Source of the DNA: Hydrogenophaga sp. NFH-34
GTDB lineage: Bacteria; Pseudomonadota; Gammaproteobacteria; Burkholderiales; Burkholderiaceae_C
Reading direction: 5' to 3'
Length of the DNA: 64,000 bases
Assembly: GCF_021401345.1 (NCBI RefSeq)
Contig: NZ_JACBGE010000001.1
Span: 310,001 to 374,000, forward strand
This document shows positions 43,668 through 51,153 of the stretch, piece after piece; the stretch's first letter is position 1, and the number at the start of each line of letters is the position of its first letter. Below the pieces are notes generated by a model. That model did no database searches and was not told the origin of the DNA. It saw only the letters and a list, made by a program, of their open reading frames with translations. A program made the position numbers and the translations under genes.

Positions 43668-46127
43668 ATGTTCACCGCTGACGCCAACTACAGCAACTTC
43701 GTCCCGTTCAGCACGCACGTCGATTCGCACGTCGTGAAGACGCGCGAGGGTGACTACCTCATCACCTGGCTGCTCAGCGGGTTCCCTTTCGTGGGGCGTG
43801 AAGACTGGGAGCTCGAACACCGGCACCGTACCTTCAACAGCCTGCTGCAAAGCCTGCGCGCGCCGGACTTCGAAAACCTCGCGTTCTGGGCGCACGACAT
43901 CCGTCGGCGGCGCAGGATCAACGCCGACGCGAAGTTCCCGTACCGCTTCAGCCAGGACCTGCACGACCGGTACATGGAGCGCCTCTCCACGAAGCGCCTC
44001 ATGCAGAACGAGCTGTACCTGACCATGATCTACCGGCCCGTGGTCAGCGGCAAACGCTTCACGGCCATGGCGCGTGACGTCAACGTCCTGCGGCAGGAAG
44101 AAAAAGCCTGCCTCGAAAAAATCTACGAACTGGCTGGCAACGTCGAGGTGCTGCTGGCCGACTACGCCCCCTACCGGCTCGGGCTGTACGAAAGCGTGCA
44201 CAAGCAGGTGTTTTCCGAGAACCTGGAGTTCTACGGCTACCTGCTCAACCACACCGACGAGCCCGTGCCCGTGCTCCCGGCGCCCATCTACAGCTACCTG
44301 CCCACCAGCCGCCACATGTTCAACCCGGGCAGTGGCGACTATGCCATTCGCACCAGCGATGGCGACAACCACTTCGGCGCCATTCTGAACATCAAGGAAT
44401 ACGCCGACAGCAGCTGGCCGGGCATTCTCAACGGCCTCAAGTACCTGGAGTTCGAGTACGTCGTCACGCACTCGTTCACGCCCATGAGCCGGTACGACTC
44501 CATGAAGGCCTTGCAGCGCACCAAGGGCGCCATGCTGTCGTCCGAAGACAAGGCCGTCAGCCAGATCGTCGAGCTCGACTTTGCGATGGACCAACTCGCG
44601 TCCGGCAACTTCGTGCTGGGCCAGTACCACTTCAACATGGCGATCTACGCCGCCAACCAGGACGACCTCTACCTCAACGTGGCCCAGGCACGTGCGCAAC
44701 TTTCGGGGGCGAGTTTTGTCACCGTCAAGGAAGACGTGGCGGTGGCCGCCGCCTACTACGCGCAACTGCCTTGCAACTGGCGCTTCCGCCCGCGCATGGC
44801 CAACCTGAGCTCGCTCAACTTCCTGGGGCTGTGCCCGCTGCACAACTTCGCCACCGGCAAACCCAATTTCAACCCTTGGGGCTCGTCCGTCAGCGTGCTG
44901 CAGACGCTGAACAATCAGGCCTATCACTTCAATTTCCACGCCACCAAACCGAACGAATACTCCCTTGGCGAAAAAGCCGTGGCCAACACCATGGTGATCG
45001 GCAAGTCCGGCACCGGCAAGACCGCGCTCATCAACTTCCTGCTGGCGCAGATCCAGAAGTTGCAGCCCGAGCCCACGGTCTTCTTTTTCGACAAGGACAA
45101 GGGCGCGCAGATCTTCATCCAGGCCTGCGGGGGGCGTTACTTCTCGCTGGAAAAGGGCAAGCCCACGGGCTTCAACCCTTTGCAATGCGCCAACACGCCC
45201 GAGAACGAGCAGTTCCTGATCGAACTCGTGCAAACGCTGTGCGGCAAGGAAAAGTACACCGCCACCGAACAGGACGACCTCATCCGCGCGGTGCGGGCCA
45301 TCCTCGACACGCCCGTGCACCTGCGCACCATGACCAACCTGCGCAAGAGCCTGCCCAACATGGGGGAAGGCAGCCTCTATGAATCGCTGTCCATCTGGTG
45401 CAAGGGCGGTCCCTCGGCCTGGGTGTTCGACAACCCGACCGACAACATCGAGTTCGGCAACGCCAACATCATCGGCTTCGACTACACCGAAGTCATCGAA
45501 GACAGCAAGACGCGCGAGCCCATCATCCAGTACCTGCTGCACCGGATGGAAAGCCTCATTGACGGCCGCCCCTTCATCTACGTGATGGACGAATTCTGGA
45601 AAGTGCTCGAAGGCAAAGGCGGCCTCAAGGACTTCGCCAAGAACAAGCAGAAGACCATCCGCAAGCAGAACGGTCTGGGCATCTTCGCCACCCAGAGCCC
45701 GCAGGACGCCATCAACAGCGACATCTCGGCCGCCCTCATCGAGCAGACGGCCACCATGATCCTGCTGCCCAACCCCAACGCCGACCCGCGCGACTACATG
45801 GACGGCCTCAAGCTCACCCGGGCCGAATTCGACCTTGTGGTCGGGCTGGACGAGCGCAGCCGGTGCTTTCTGGTCAAGCAGGGCCACAACGCCGTGCTGT
45901 GCCAGCTCAACCTCAACGGCATGGACGACGAACTGGCGGTGCTTTCAGGCTCCAGCGACAACGTCGAAATCCTCAACGAACTGCTGGCCAGCCATCCCAC
46001 GCCGGAACTGCCCGACACCTGGCTGTCCGAATTCCACGCCCGCCGCAAAGGCCTCAAGCGGCAGCGGGATACCCACATGGCCAACCACCACGAGTTCTTG
46101 CGCCACGCCGAAACGTCGGACGCCTGA
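43668..46127 (+). CDS. virB4: VirB4: T4SS ATPase
   Basis: 819 residues, full-length VirB4/TraC family. N-terminal CagE/TrbE domain, Walker A VIGKSGTGKTALINF (about 442-456), Walker B in PFIYVMDEFWKVLE (about 634-647), and the FATQSPQDAINS motif typical of VirB4/TrwB ATPases. It powers pilus assembly and transport. The first cargo genes follow directly. Confidence 0.96.
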   Translation: MFTADANYSNFVPFSTHVDSHVVKTREGDYLITWLLSGFPFVGREDWELEHRHRTFNSLLQSLRAPDFENLAFWAHDIRRRRRINADAKFPYRFSQDLHDRYMERLSTKRLMQNELYLTMIYRPVVSGKRFTAMARDVNVLRQEEKACLEKIYELAGNVEVLLADYAPYRLGLYESVHKQVFSENLEFYGYLLNHTDEPVPVLPAPIYSYLPTSRHMFNPGSGDYAIRTSDGDNHFGAILNIKEYADSSWPGILNGLKYLEFEYVVTHSFTPMSRYDSMKALQRTKGAMLSSEDKAVSQIVELDFAMDQLASGNFVLGQYHFNMAIYAANQDDLYLNVAQARAQLSGASFVTVKEDVAVAAAYYAQLPCNWRFRPRMANLSSLNFLGLCPLHNFATGKPNFNPWGSSVSVLQTLNNQAYHFNFHATKPNEYSLGEKAVANTMVIGKSGTGKTALINFLLAQIQKLQPEPTVFFFDKDKGAQIFIQACGGRYFSLEKGKPTGFNPLQCANTPENEQFLIELVQTLCGKEKYTATEQDDLIRAVRAILDTPVHLRTMTNLRKSLPNMGEGSLYESLSIWCKGGPSAWVFDNPTDNIEFGNANIIGFDYTEVIEDSKTREPIIQYLLHRMESLIDGRPFIYVMDEFWKVLEGKGGLKDFAKNKQKTIRKQNGLGIFATQSPQDAINSDISAALIEQTATMILLPNPNADPRDYMDGLKLTRAEFDLVVGLDERSRCFLVKQGHNAVLCQLNLNGMDDELAVLSGSSDNVEILNELLASHPTPELPDTWLSEFHARRKGLKRQRDTHMANHHEFLRHAETSDA

Positions 46128-46161
46128 ACCAGAAAAACCGCGCGAACAGGGAGAAGAACAG

Positions 46162-46566
46162 ATGCATGCCAAGAACAAGACACACAAGACACGAGCTTTA
46201 CTAGCGGCCTTGGCGCTGATGGCCTTGCAGGGTGGGGCATGGGCGTCCAAGTGCGACGGTGTGAATGCGCACGGGCAGACCGGCGGGGCGTACTTCAGCC
46301 GGGGTGTTCCCTACGAAGAGGACGTGTTTTCTTTTTGCACCATCGGTGTCCCGGAACATTGCTGGGCCCCCACAGGTCCTGGCACCTGGACGCAGATCTG
46401 CCAATACCTCAACACGAAGTGGATCCCCAAGTTCGAGGAGGTTTGTGTGCACGGCAAAACCATGGGCGCCTGGAAGGCTGAAAGCGGTCGCCAGCCCTTG
46501 AGCACCAAAGGCCAGCCCGGCGCGCCCGACGGCATGACCGACTGCGAACACGGCGACGATTTCTGA
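46162..46566 (+). CDS. Cys-rich exported protein, unknown
   Basis: 134 residues from ATG 46162 with GGGAGAAG upstream. A signal peptide (RALLAALALMALQGGAWA) precedes a mature part of about 105 residues with six Cys (SKCDG, SFCTI, EHCWA, QICQY, EVCVH, TDCEH), enough for three disulphides. I do not recognise the family. It is 34 bp after virB4 and 5 bp before the candidate immunity gene, so it is either a T4SS accessory or part of the same effector module. Confidence 0.65.
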   Translation: MHAKNKTHKTRALLAALALMALQGGAWASKCDGVNAHGQTGGAYFSRGVPYEEDVFSFCTIGVPEHCWAPTGPGTWTQICQYLNTKWIPKFEEVCVHGKTMGAWKAESGRQPLSTKGQPGAPDGMTDCEHGDDF

Positions 46567-46571
46567 GCGCC

Positions 46572-47159
46572 ATGAGCACTGCCATGCACCGCCTCTGGGT
46601 TCTTTTGATGGTGAGCCTCGTCATGAGCACACAACCCGCTTGCAGCGAAGACCGGGTGGTCTTTCACGGCCTTGATTACAACTTTGCCGTGAACAGCCCT
46701 GGTGTCGAACTTCTCGATTGCCTGTACGGTGAAATGCTGGGCAAGCACACGCGCCAAGAGGTGGAGTCTGGGCGGGCGCGGCGCGGCGAGTGCTTCAACG
46801 GCGCGGGCACCATGCTCTTGGGCGACTTCCTGTACGTGAAGTGGCGGGACGAAGCCACGGGCCAGGTTTATGAAGACCGTGTCGATCTCAAGAGCCGGCT
46901 GCCATCGGCCAAGGAAATGCAGGGGCAGACGGTTTACTTTCTGGTAGATAGCAACCAGTTGTACGTCTACCTGATCCCGGACAGAGATTGGGACACCAAG
47001 CGCAATCACCTCCCGCCGGGTAAACCGGCCAACGGGCCGGATATCTATGCGTATCTTGATGTCAAGACGCTGTATCCGGACAACGCACCACCCAAGGTGC
47101 GCGGTGGCCGACCAAATGCCCGAGCCGCACGCGAAGCTGCGGAAAGGGCAAAGCCATGA
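46572..47159 (+). CDS. Candidate immunity protein for DUF2235 effector
   Basis: 195 residues. Signal sequence MHRLWVLLMVSLVMSTQPACS; the Cys after TQPA is a poor lipobox, so the product is periplasmic or a lipoprotein. The mature part (VVFHGLDYNF, GRARRGECFNGAGTMLLGDFLYVKWRDE, YAYLDVKTLYPD) is beta-rich in character, with a faint resemblance to exported immunity proteins of T6SS Tle lipases (DUF3304/DUF2931), which I cannot confirm. Its stop overlaps the effector start (ATGA). Pairing with the lipase is inferred from coupling and location. Confidence 0.6.
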   Translation: MSTAMHRLWVLLMVSLVMSTQPACSEDRVVFHGLDYNFAVNSPGVELLDCLYGEMLGKHTRQEVESGRARRGECFNGAGTMLLGDFLYVKWRDEATGQVYEDRVDLKSRLPSAKEMQGQTVYFLVDSNQLYVYLIPDRDWDTKRNHLPPGKPANGPDIYAYLDVKTLYPDNAPPKVRGGRPNARAAREAAERAKP

Positions 47160-48850
47160 CCGAGGTCATCAAACACCTGAGCGCGGCTGAACGCGAGCAG
47201 ATGTCCGCGCAGGCCCGGCGCATCGCCGAAACGCCTGCGGCGCAGGTGGATGCCCGCAGTGGCGAGAAATTCGTTTTCGTGGCGCACTTTGACGGCACGA
47301 ACAACGACAAGGGCAACATCAAGCTCTCTGGCAATCCGCACCAGACCAACGTGGCTGATCTGCACGACCAGATGGCGCCGCAGATGCGGGGAAACGACAA
47401 CTTCCGGTCGGCCTACTATCCCGGCGTAGGCACGGATGCTGGCGTGAAGGGCTATCGCGATGTGCTGCTGCCCTCCGAGGAGATGCGCAGTACAGCGGTT
47501 CGCGCTTACAACGAGTTCAATGATCAAGCTGCTGAGTGGCTGCGCGAACACCCCCAAGCCGACCCCATCACCTCCCTGCAAGTCATGGCCACGGGTTTCA
47601 GCCGTGGCGGCGGCACGGCGGCGGTGTTCAGCCAGTTGCTGTACGAAAACGGGCTGACCGATCCCAAAACCGGGCAGCAACTCGTGCCCCCCGGTCAGCT
47701 TGGCTTGGCGGGCGCCCTGATCCTTGATCCCGTCACCACCGGCTACGGCGGCAACGTGGCGTTCTCTCCCGCCTCGAAGAACATCACCGTCGTGCGTGCG
47801 CAGAACGAATACCGGGAATGGTTCAAGGGGGTCGACCACAGTGCGCACCCTGGGGTAACCACTGTCGAAGTGATGGGCAACCACTGCAACATCGGCGGCG
47901 GTTATGACCGGGGCATCTCTGCCCGTGTGCTCGAAGGCGCTACCGAATGGTTTCGTCGCGGTGGCGTGCCCATCCGTGACGTACTGCCCGAGAAGCGCCA
48001 CGACGGCACGGCCGCCGTCTACCACGAACGCGACATTCCCAAGACCGATCAGATCGCGCAAGCCAGCCGCAGCACCATCGCCCGCGCCATGTGGCCGGCG
48101 GGCAGCCTCATGGTGGAAGGCGCTGCCGAGGCGGCTGACTACCCCGTCACCCACGACCCGCGCCAAGGCCTGCATGCGCAACGGCAGCTCGACCCGGTGG
48201 CCCGGCCCGAAACGCATGTGCACGACGGTTGGCGCCGTTTCCAGGGGGCCGAAGCCACGGTCTGGCGCAAGGCCTACCCCTTGCCCAATGGCCAGACAGC
48301 CACCACCGTCATGGTCGAGCGTGACTTCCCCGGCCGCGATCGCGACCGCATCGACATGCACCTGCTGCAGACCGACGAACAGGGCCAAACCCGGGAACTG
48401 CTGCACCGCCGCGCACCCCTTGGACAAGGCAACGACCTGCGCCACCAACTCGACGCGGCCATGCCTGGGGCCGAGCCACGCCGCTTGAGCCCGGCGCAGG
48501 AATCCGGCGCACAGAAGTTCCGCGAGCAGTTGGGTCTGCAGTTGCGGCAGTTGGGCATGAACGAACAGCAGGTCGATGCGCTGGCGGCCGCTGCCATGAA
48601 GGAACAGATGCGGCATCTGGGCCAAGGTGCAAACAGCCAATTCCTGCTCAGCCGCGACGGCAGCACGATCGGGTTTTTGCGGCCCTACGGGCTGGCCCAT
48701 GAATTCAGCATTGCCCAGGCACTGGGCCAAAGTGAGCAAGCGCATTGGCGCGAGGCAGCCGATTGGGAGCGGCACGGCCTTGCCCAGGGCAATGGGGAGC
48801 CAATCATGGAATTGCAGAAGTCGGCGCATGGCGCCATGCGCAGAGCGTGA
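47156..48850 (+). CDS. DUF2235 phospholipase-like T4SS effector
   Basis: 564 residues, no signal peptide. The first ~310 residues form a DUF2235 alpha/beta hydrolase, the fold of the T6SS phospholipase Tle1: FDGTNND (45-51), nucleophile S149 in TGFSRGG, Asp in ALILDPV (191) and His in MGNHCNIGGGY (243). A linker leads to a C-terminal domain (about 445-530: NEQQVDALAAAAM, SQFLLSRDGSTIGFL, SIAQALGQSEQAHW) related to the ends of the other two lipase-like proteins here. That domain is the probable T4SS secretion signal. Predicted to attack membrane lipids of target bacteria. Confidence 0.8.
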   Translation: MTEVIKHLSAAEREQMSAQARRIAETPAAQVDARSGEKFVFVAHFDGTNNDKGNIKLSGNPHQTNVADLHDQMAPQMRGNDNFRSAYYPGVGTDAGVKGYRDVLLPSEEMRSTAVRAYNEFNDQAAEWLREHPQADPITSLQVMATGFSRGGGTAAVFSQLLYENGLTDPKTGQQLVPPGQLGLAGALILDPVTTGYGGNVAFSPASKNITVVRAQNEYREWFKGVDHSAHPGVTTVEVMGNHCNIGGGYDRGISARVLEGATEWFRRGGVPIRDVLPEKRHDGTAAVYHERDIPKTDQIAQASRSTIARAMWPAGSLMVEGAAEAADYPVTHDPRQGLHAQRQLDPVARPETHVHDGWRRFQGAEATVWRKAYPLPNGQTATTVMVERDFPGRDRDRIDMHLLQTDEQGQTRELLHRRAPLGQGNDLRHQLDAAMPGAEPRRLSPAQESGAQKFREQLGLQLRQLGMNEQQVDALAAAAMKEQMRHLGQGANSQFLLSRDGSTIGFLRPYGLAHEFSIAQALGQSEQAHWREAADWERHGLAQGNGEPIMELQKSAHGAMRRA

Positions 48851-48892
48851 TTTTGGGTTTGTTTTTATTTAAATTTCAAAGGGGAATTGATT

Positions 48893-49288
48893 GTGAAAAA
48901 ATACCTTGGCAATTCGGTGGAAAAGCTGAGCCGGCGGCAGGTGGTGGCGGGTTCTGTATTGGGTGGCGTGGCAATGTTTTTTAGCGCCTGCGGGGGTGGC
49001 GGCGGTAGTAATGACGGCGATTCTTCAGAGTATATTGATCTGGAGGCTGCTTATGAGCGTATTACGGCGTGCATGGATTATGACGAAATACTGAAGGCTG
49101 TAGGTGCCAAGCCAAATTATTATGATTCCAAGAATACGCTTAGATGGAATTATGGGGACCTGTGGTTGCGTGTCCAGACGCAGAACATCGGTGAGGTCGG
49201 CGAAGGGCGGTGGGTTGTAGATGACAAGGAATTGCTGCGTGGCATTCAGAGGTTGAAAAGATATGCCTTTCCGGGTTATTGCTCTTGA
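48893..49288 (+). CDS. Tat-signal lipoprotein A, BamE-like
   Basis: 131 residues from GTG 48893 (AAAGGGGA upstream; the same start fits the second copy). Twin-arginine signal LSRRQVVAGSVLGGVAM followed by lipobox FSAC, lipid Cys at 33, then a Gly-rich spacer. The mature domain (ITACMDYDEILKAVGAKPNYY, NTLRWNYGDLWLRV) resembles the BamE/SmpA pattern of helix-G-x-P then beta-strands; this is inference. Coding sequence is AT-richer than its neighbours. Its role near virB5 is unknown. Confidence 0.65.
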   Translation: MKKYLGNSVEKLSRRQVVAGSVLGGVAMFFSACGGGGGSNDGDSSEYIDLEAAYERITACMDYDEILKAVGAKPNYYDSKNTLRWNYGDLWLRVQTQNIGEVGEGRWVVDDKELLRGIQRLKRYAFPGYCS

Positions 49289-49297
49289 GGGGGTTAG

Positions 49298-49774
49298 ATG
49301 AAGGGTGTATTTCTTTTATTCTTTGTTTTTCCTCAGATTGTTTTTGCACAGTGGGCTGTTTATGATGACAAGGTGCATGAGCAGCTCACTTATATAAATA
49401 TGATTGGGGGAATTGATAAAGAAGATTTAAAGAGGCTCGATCAACACTACAAAAGCCAACTGGGCGAAGGTGGTGATAAAGGCTCTGACCTGACGCTGGG
49501 CGACGGTGACAGCAAAACCGTGCTCAAAGGCTTGGACACCAAGTTCGACGAACTGAGCGATCTGACGGACGAGGACAAAAAGAAGTACGTCGGCACGCTG
49601 CAGGACTGCGGGGATGACCAGGTCAACCCGGCGCATTACCAGGCCTGTGTCGGGCTGCGCAACCTGCGCTTGCAGACCTTGAAGCAGAGCCAGGGCATGC
49701 TCAAGACGCTGAAATTCCGGCGCGAGCAGGCGTATGCGACGCAGATGAATGGGCGGTGGGGCCTTTTGGCCTGA
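49298..49774 (+). pseudogene. Truncated virB5 copy
   Basis: 158 residues against 240 for the intact copy at 50375. It keeps the signal peptide (LLFFVFPQIVFAQ) and the central stretch LDQHYKSQLGEGGDKGSDLT to LKFRREQ almost unchanged, then jumps in frame to AYATQMN and ends in GRWGLLA. In the intact gene two copies of GCGCGAGCAG lie exactly 168 bp apart (50800 and 50968), so a slip or recombination between them explains the 56-codon loss. The C-terminal ~26 residues are also missing. It could still make a short exported protein. Confidence 0.75.
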
Positions 49775-49999
49775 CCAACTTGGCTGGGTGATGGTTCTTT
49801 TTTGAAGGTTTAATGCTTATTTTCAAAACCTTGCCGAGAGTTTGAAAATTGGTTTTGTGATTGGCAATGCGAGCGTGAGAATTTTTGAGTGCTTGCGAGG
49901 ATCGAGCCGCCAGGGTTGTTTTTGGTTTTGGTGAGCGCGAGTTGGTTGATTGTTTGATATGGTTTTGTGCTTATTTGTTTTTTTAGAGAGGAATTGATC
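49775..49999 (+). other. AT-rich spacer between duplicated units
   Basis: About 225 bases with no gene, rich in TTTTG/GGTTTT runs and much lower in GC than flanking DNA. It may carry an internal promoter for the second lipoprotein-virB5 unit or be a remnant of the duplication junction. I see no clear terminator or transposase remnant. Confidence 0.5.
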
Positions 50000-50362
50000 G
50001 TGAAAAAATACCTTGGCAATTCGGTTGAGAAGCTGACCCGTCGGCAGATGGTGGCGGGTTCTGTATTGGGTGGTGTGGCAATGATTGTGAGTGCTTGTGG
50101 TGGTGGCGGCGGTGGTGGCTCTTCTAACGATGAAATTGACTTGGTGGCAGCTTACGATCGTGTGCTCGGATGCATGAGTTATGAGGATGTTGTCAAGGCT
50201 GTTGGCGTAAAACCGAACTTATACGATGCAGGAAATACTTTGAAGTGGAAGTATGGTGATTATGTGTTGTATGTGGGGTTGTTGAGTAATCTGACTCAAG
50301 ACAAGGAACTTTTTAAAGGATTGGAGAAATTGAAGCGGCATGGCTTTACAGAAGATTGCTGA
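50000..50362 (+). CDS. Tat-signal lipoprotein B, BamE-like
   Basis: 120 residues from GTG 50000 (AGAGAGGA upstream). Paralogue of the protein at 48893: Tat signal LTRRQMVAGSVLGGVAM, lipobox VSAC with Cys 33, seven-Gly spacer, then VLGCMSYEDVVKAVGVKPNLY and NTLKWKYGDYVLYV. The signal region is nearly identical between copies, the mature domains only about half. It directly precedes the intact virB5. A Tat-exported lipoprotein inside a T4SS locus is unusual; function unknown. Confidence 0.65.
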   Translation: MKKYLGNSVEKLTRRQMVAGSVLGGVAMIVSACGGGGGGGSSNDEIDLVAAYDRVLGCMSYEDVVKAVGVKPNLYDAGNTLKWKYGDYVLYVGLLSNLTQDKELFKGLEKLKRHGFTEDC

Positions 50363-50374
50363 AAAGGTGCTGTG

Positions 50375-51097
50375 ATGAAGGTTGTTCTGCTTCTATTTTT
50401 TGCATTGATTTCTTCGCAGGCGATGGCGCAGTGGGCTGTTTATGACGAGAAAGTTCATGAGCAGCTTACCTATATTAATAAGATTGAGAAAATTGGCAAA
50501 ACCGATTTGACAAAGCTGGATCAACACTACAAAAGCCAATTGGGCGAAGGTGGTGATAAGGGCTCCGATCTGACGTTGGGCGACGGCGAAAGCAAAACCG
50601 TGCTCAAAGGGCTGGATACCAAATTCGACGAGTTGAGCGATCTGACGGACGAGGACAAAAAGAAGTACGTCGGCACGCTGCAGGACTGCGGGGATGACCA
50701 GGTCAACCCGGCGCATTACCAGGCCTGTGTCGGGCTGCGCAACTTGCGCTTGCAGACCTTGAAGCAGAGCCAGGGCATGCTCAAAACGCTCAAATTCAGG
50801 CGCGAGCAGATCGTGAAACTGGTTGAGGAATCTCGAAACCTGGGAGTCAACGGACAAGAACCCAAAGCCGGTCAACTGCAGCGTTACCAATTCGAGCTTC
50901 AGGCGCAGCAGGCCCTGCTGCAAACCGACGCCCTGCAGTTGCAGATCCTGATGGATGGCTACAAGCAGCGCGAGCAGACGTACGCGATGCAGATGAACGA
51001 GGCGCGCCGCTCCAGCGACCGAGGGGCGCTGGACCCCAAGGCCGGCCGCCCGCGCAACAAGGCGGTGCCTTTCGTGTCACCGAAGATTTTCAATTGA
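50375..51097 (+). CDS. virB5: VirB5: T4SS minor pilus protein
   Basis: 240 residues from ATG 50375. Sec signal VVLLLFFALISSQAMAQ, then a long helical protein (EQLTYINKIEKIGKTDL, RREQIVKLVEESRNLG, YQFELQAQQALLQTDALQLQI) typical of VirB5/TrbJ tip adhesins, ending in a basic tail. One Cys pair is visible in TLQDCGDDQVNPAHYQACVG. The position between virB4 and virB6 supports the call. Confidence 0.85.
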   Translation: MKVVLLLFFALISSQAMAQWAVYDEKVHEQLTYINKIEKIGKTDLTKLDQHYKSQLGEGGDKGSDLTLGDGESKTVLKGLDTKFDELSDLTDEDKKKYVGTLQDCGDDQVNPAHYQACVGLRNLRLQTLKQSQGMLKTLKFRREQIVKLVEESRNLGVNGQEPKAGQLQRYQFELQAQQALLQTDALQLQILMDGYKQREQTYAMQMNEARRSSDRGALDPKAGRPRNKAVPFVSPKIFN

Positions 51098-51153
51098 TGG
51101 TGGTGGTGAGGCGGGGATGAAAGATCAACAAAAATGGCCATCAAGGGGGGCGT

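Larger units (their letters stand above)
48878..51097 (+). repeat. Tandem duplication: Tat lipoprotein + virB5 unit
   Basis: Unit 1 is 48878-49774 and unit 2 is 49985-51097. Each starts with a ribosome site and a GTG-initiated Tat lipoprotein, then a virB5 gene. Nearly identical stretches (the first ~90 nt of the lipoprotein genes, and 49435-49729 versus 50515-50809 in virB5) alternate with diverged ones, suggesting an old duplication partly homogenised by gene conversion. Confidence 0.8.
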
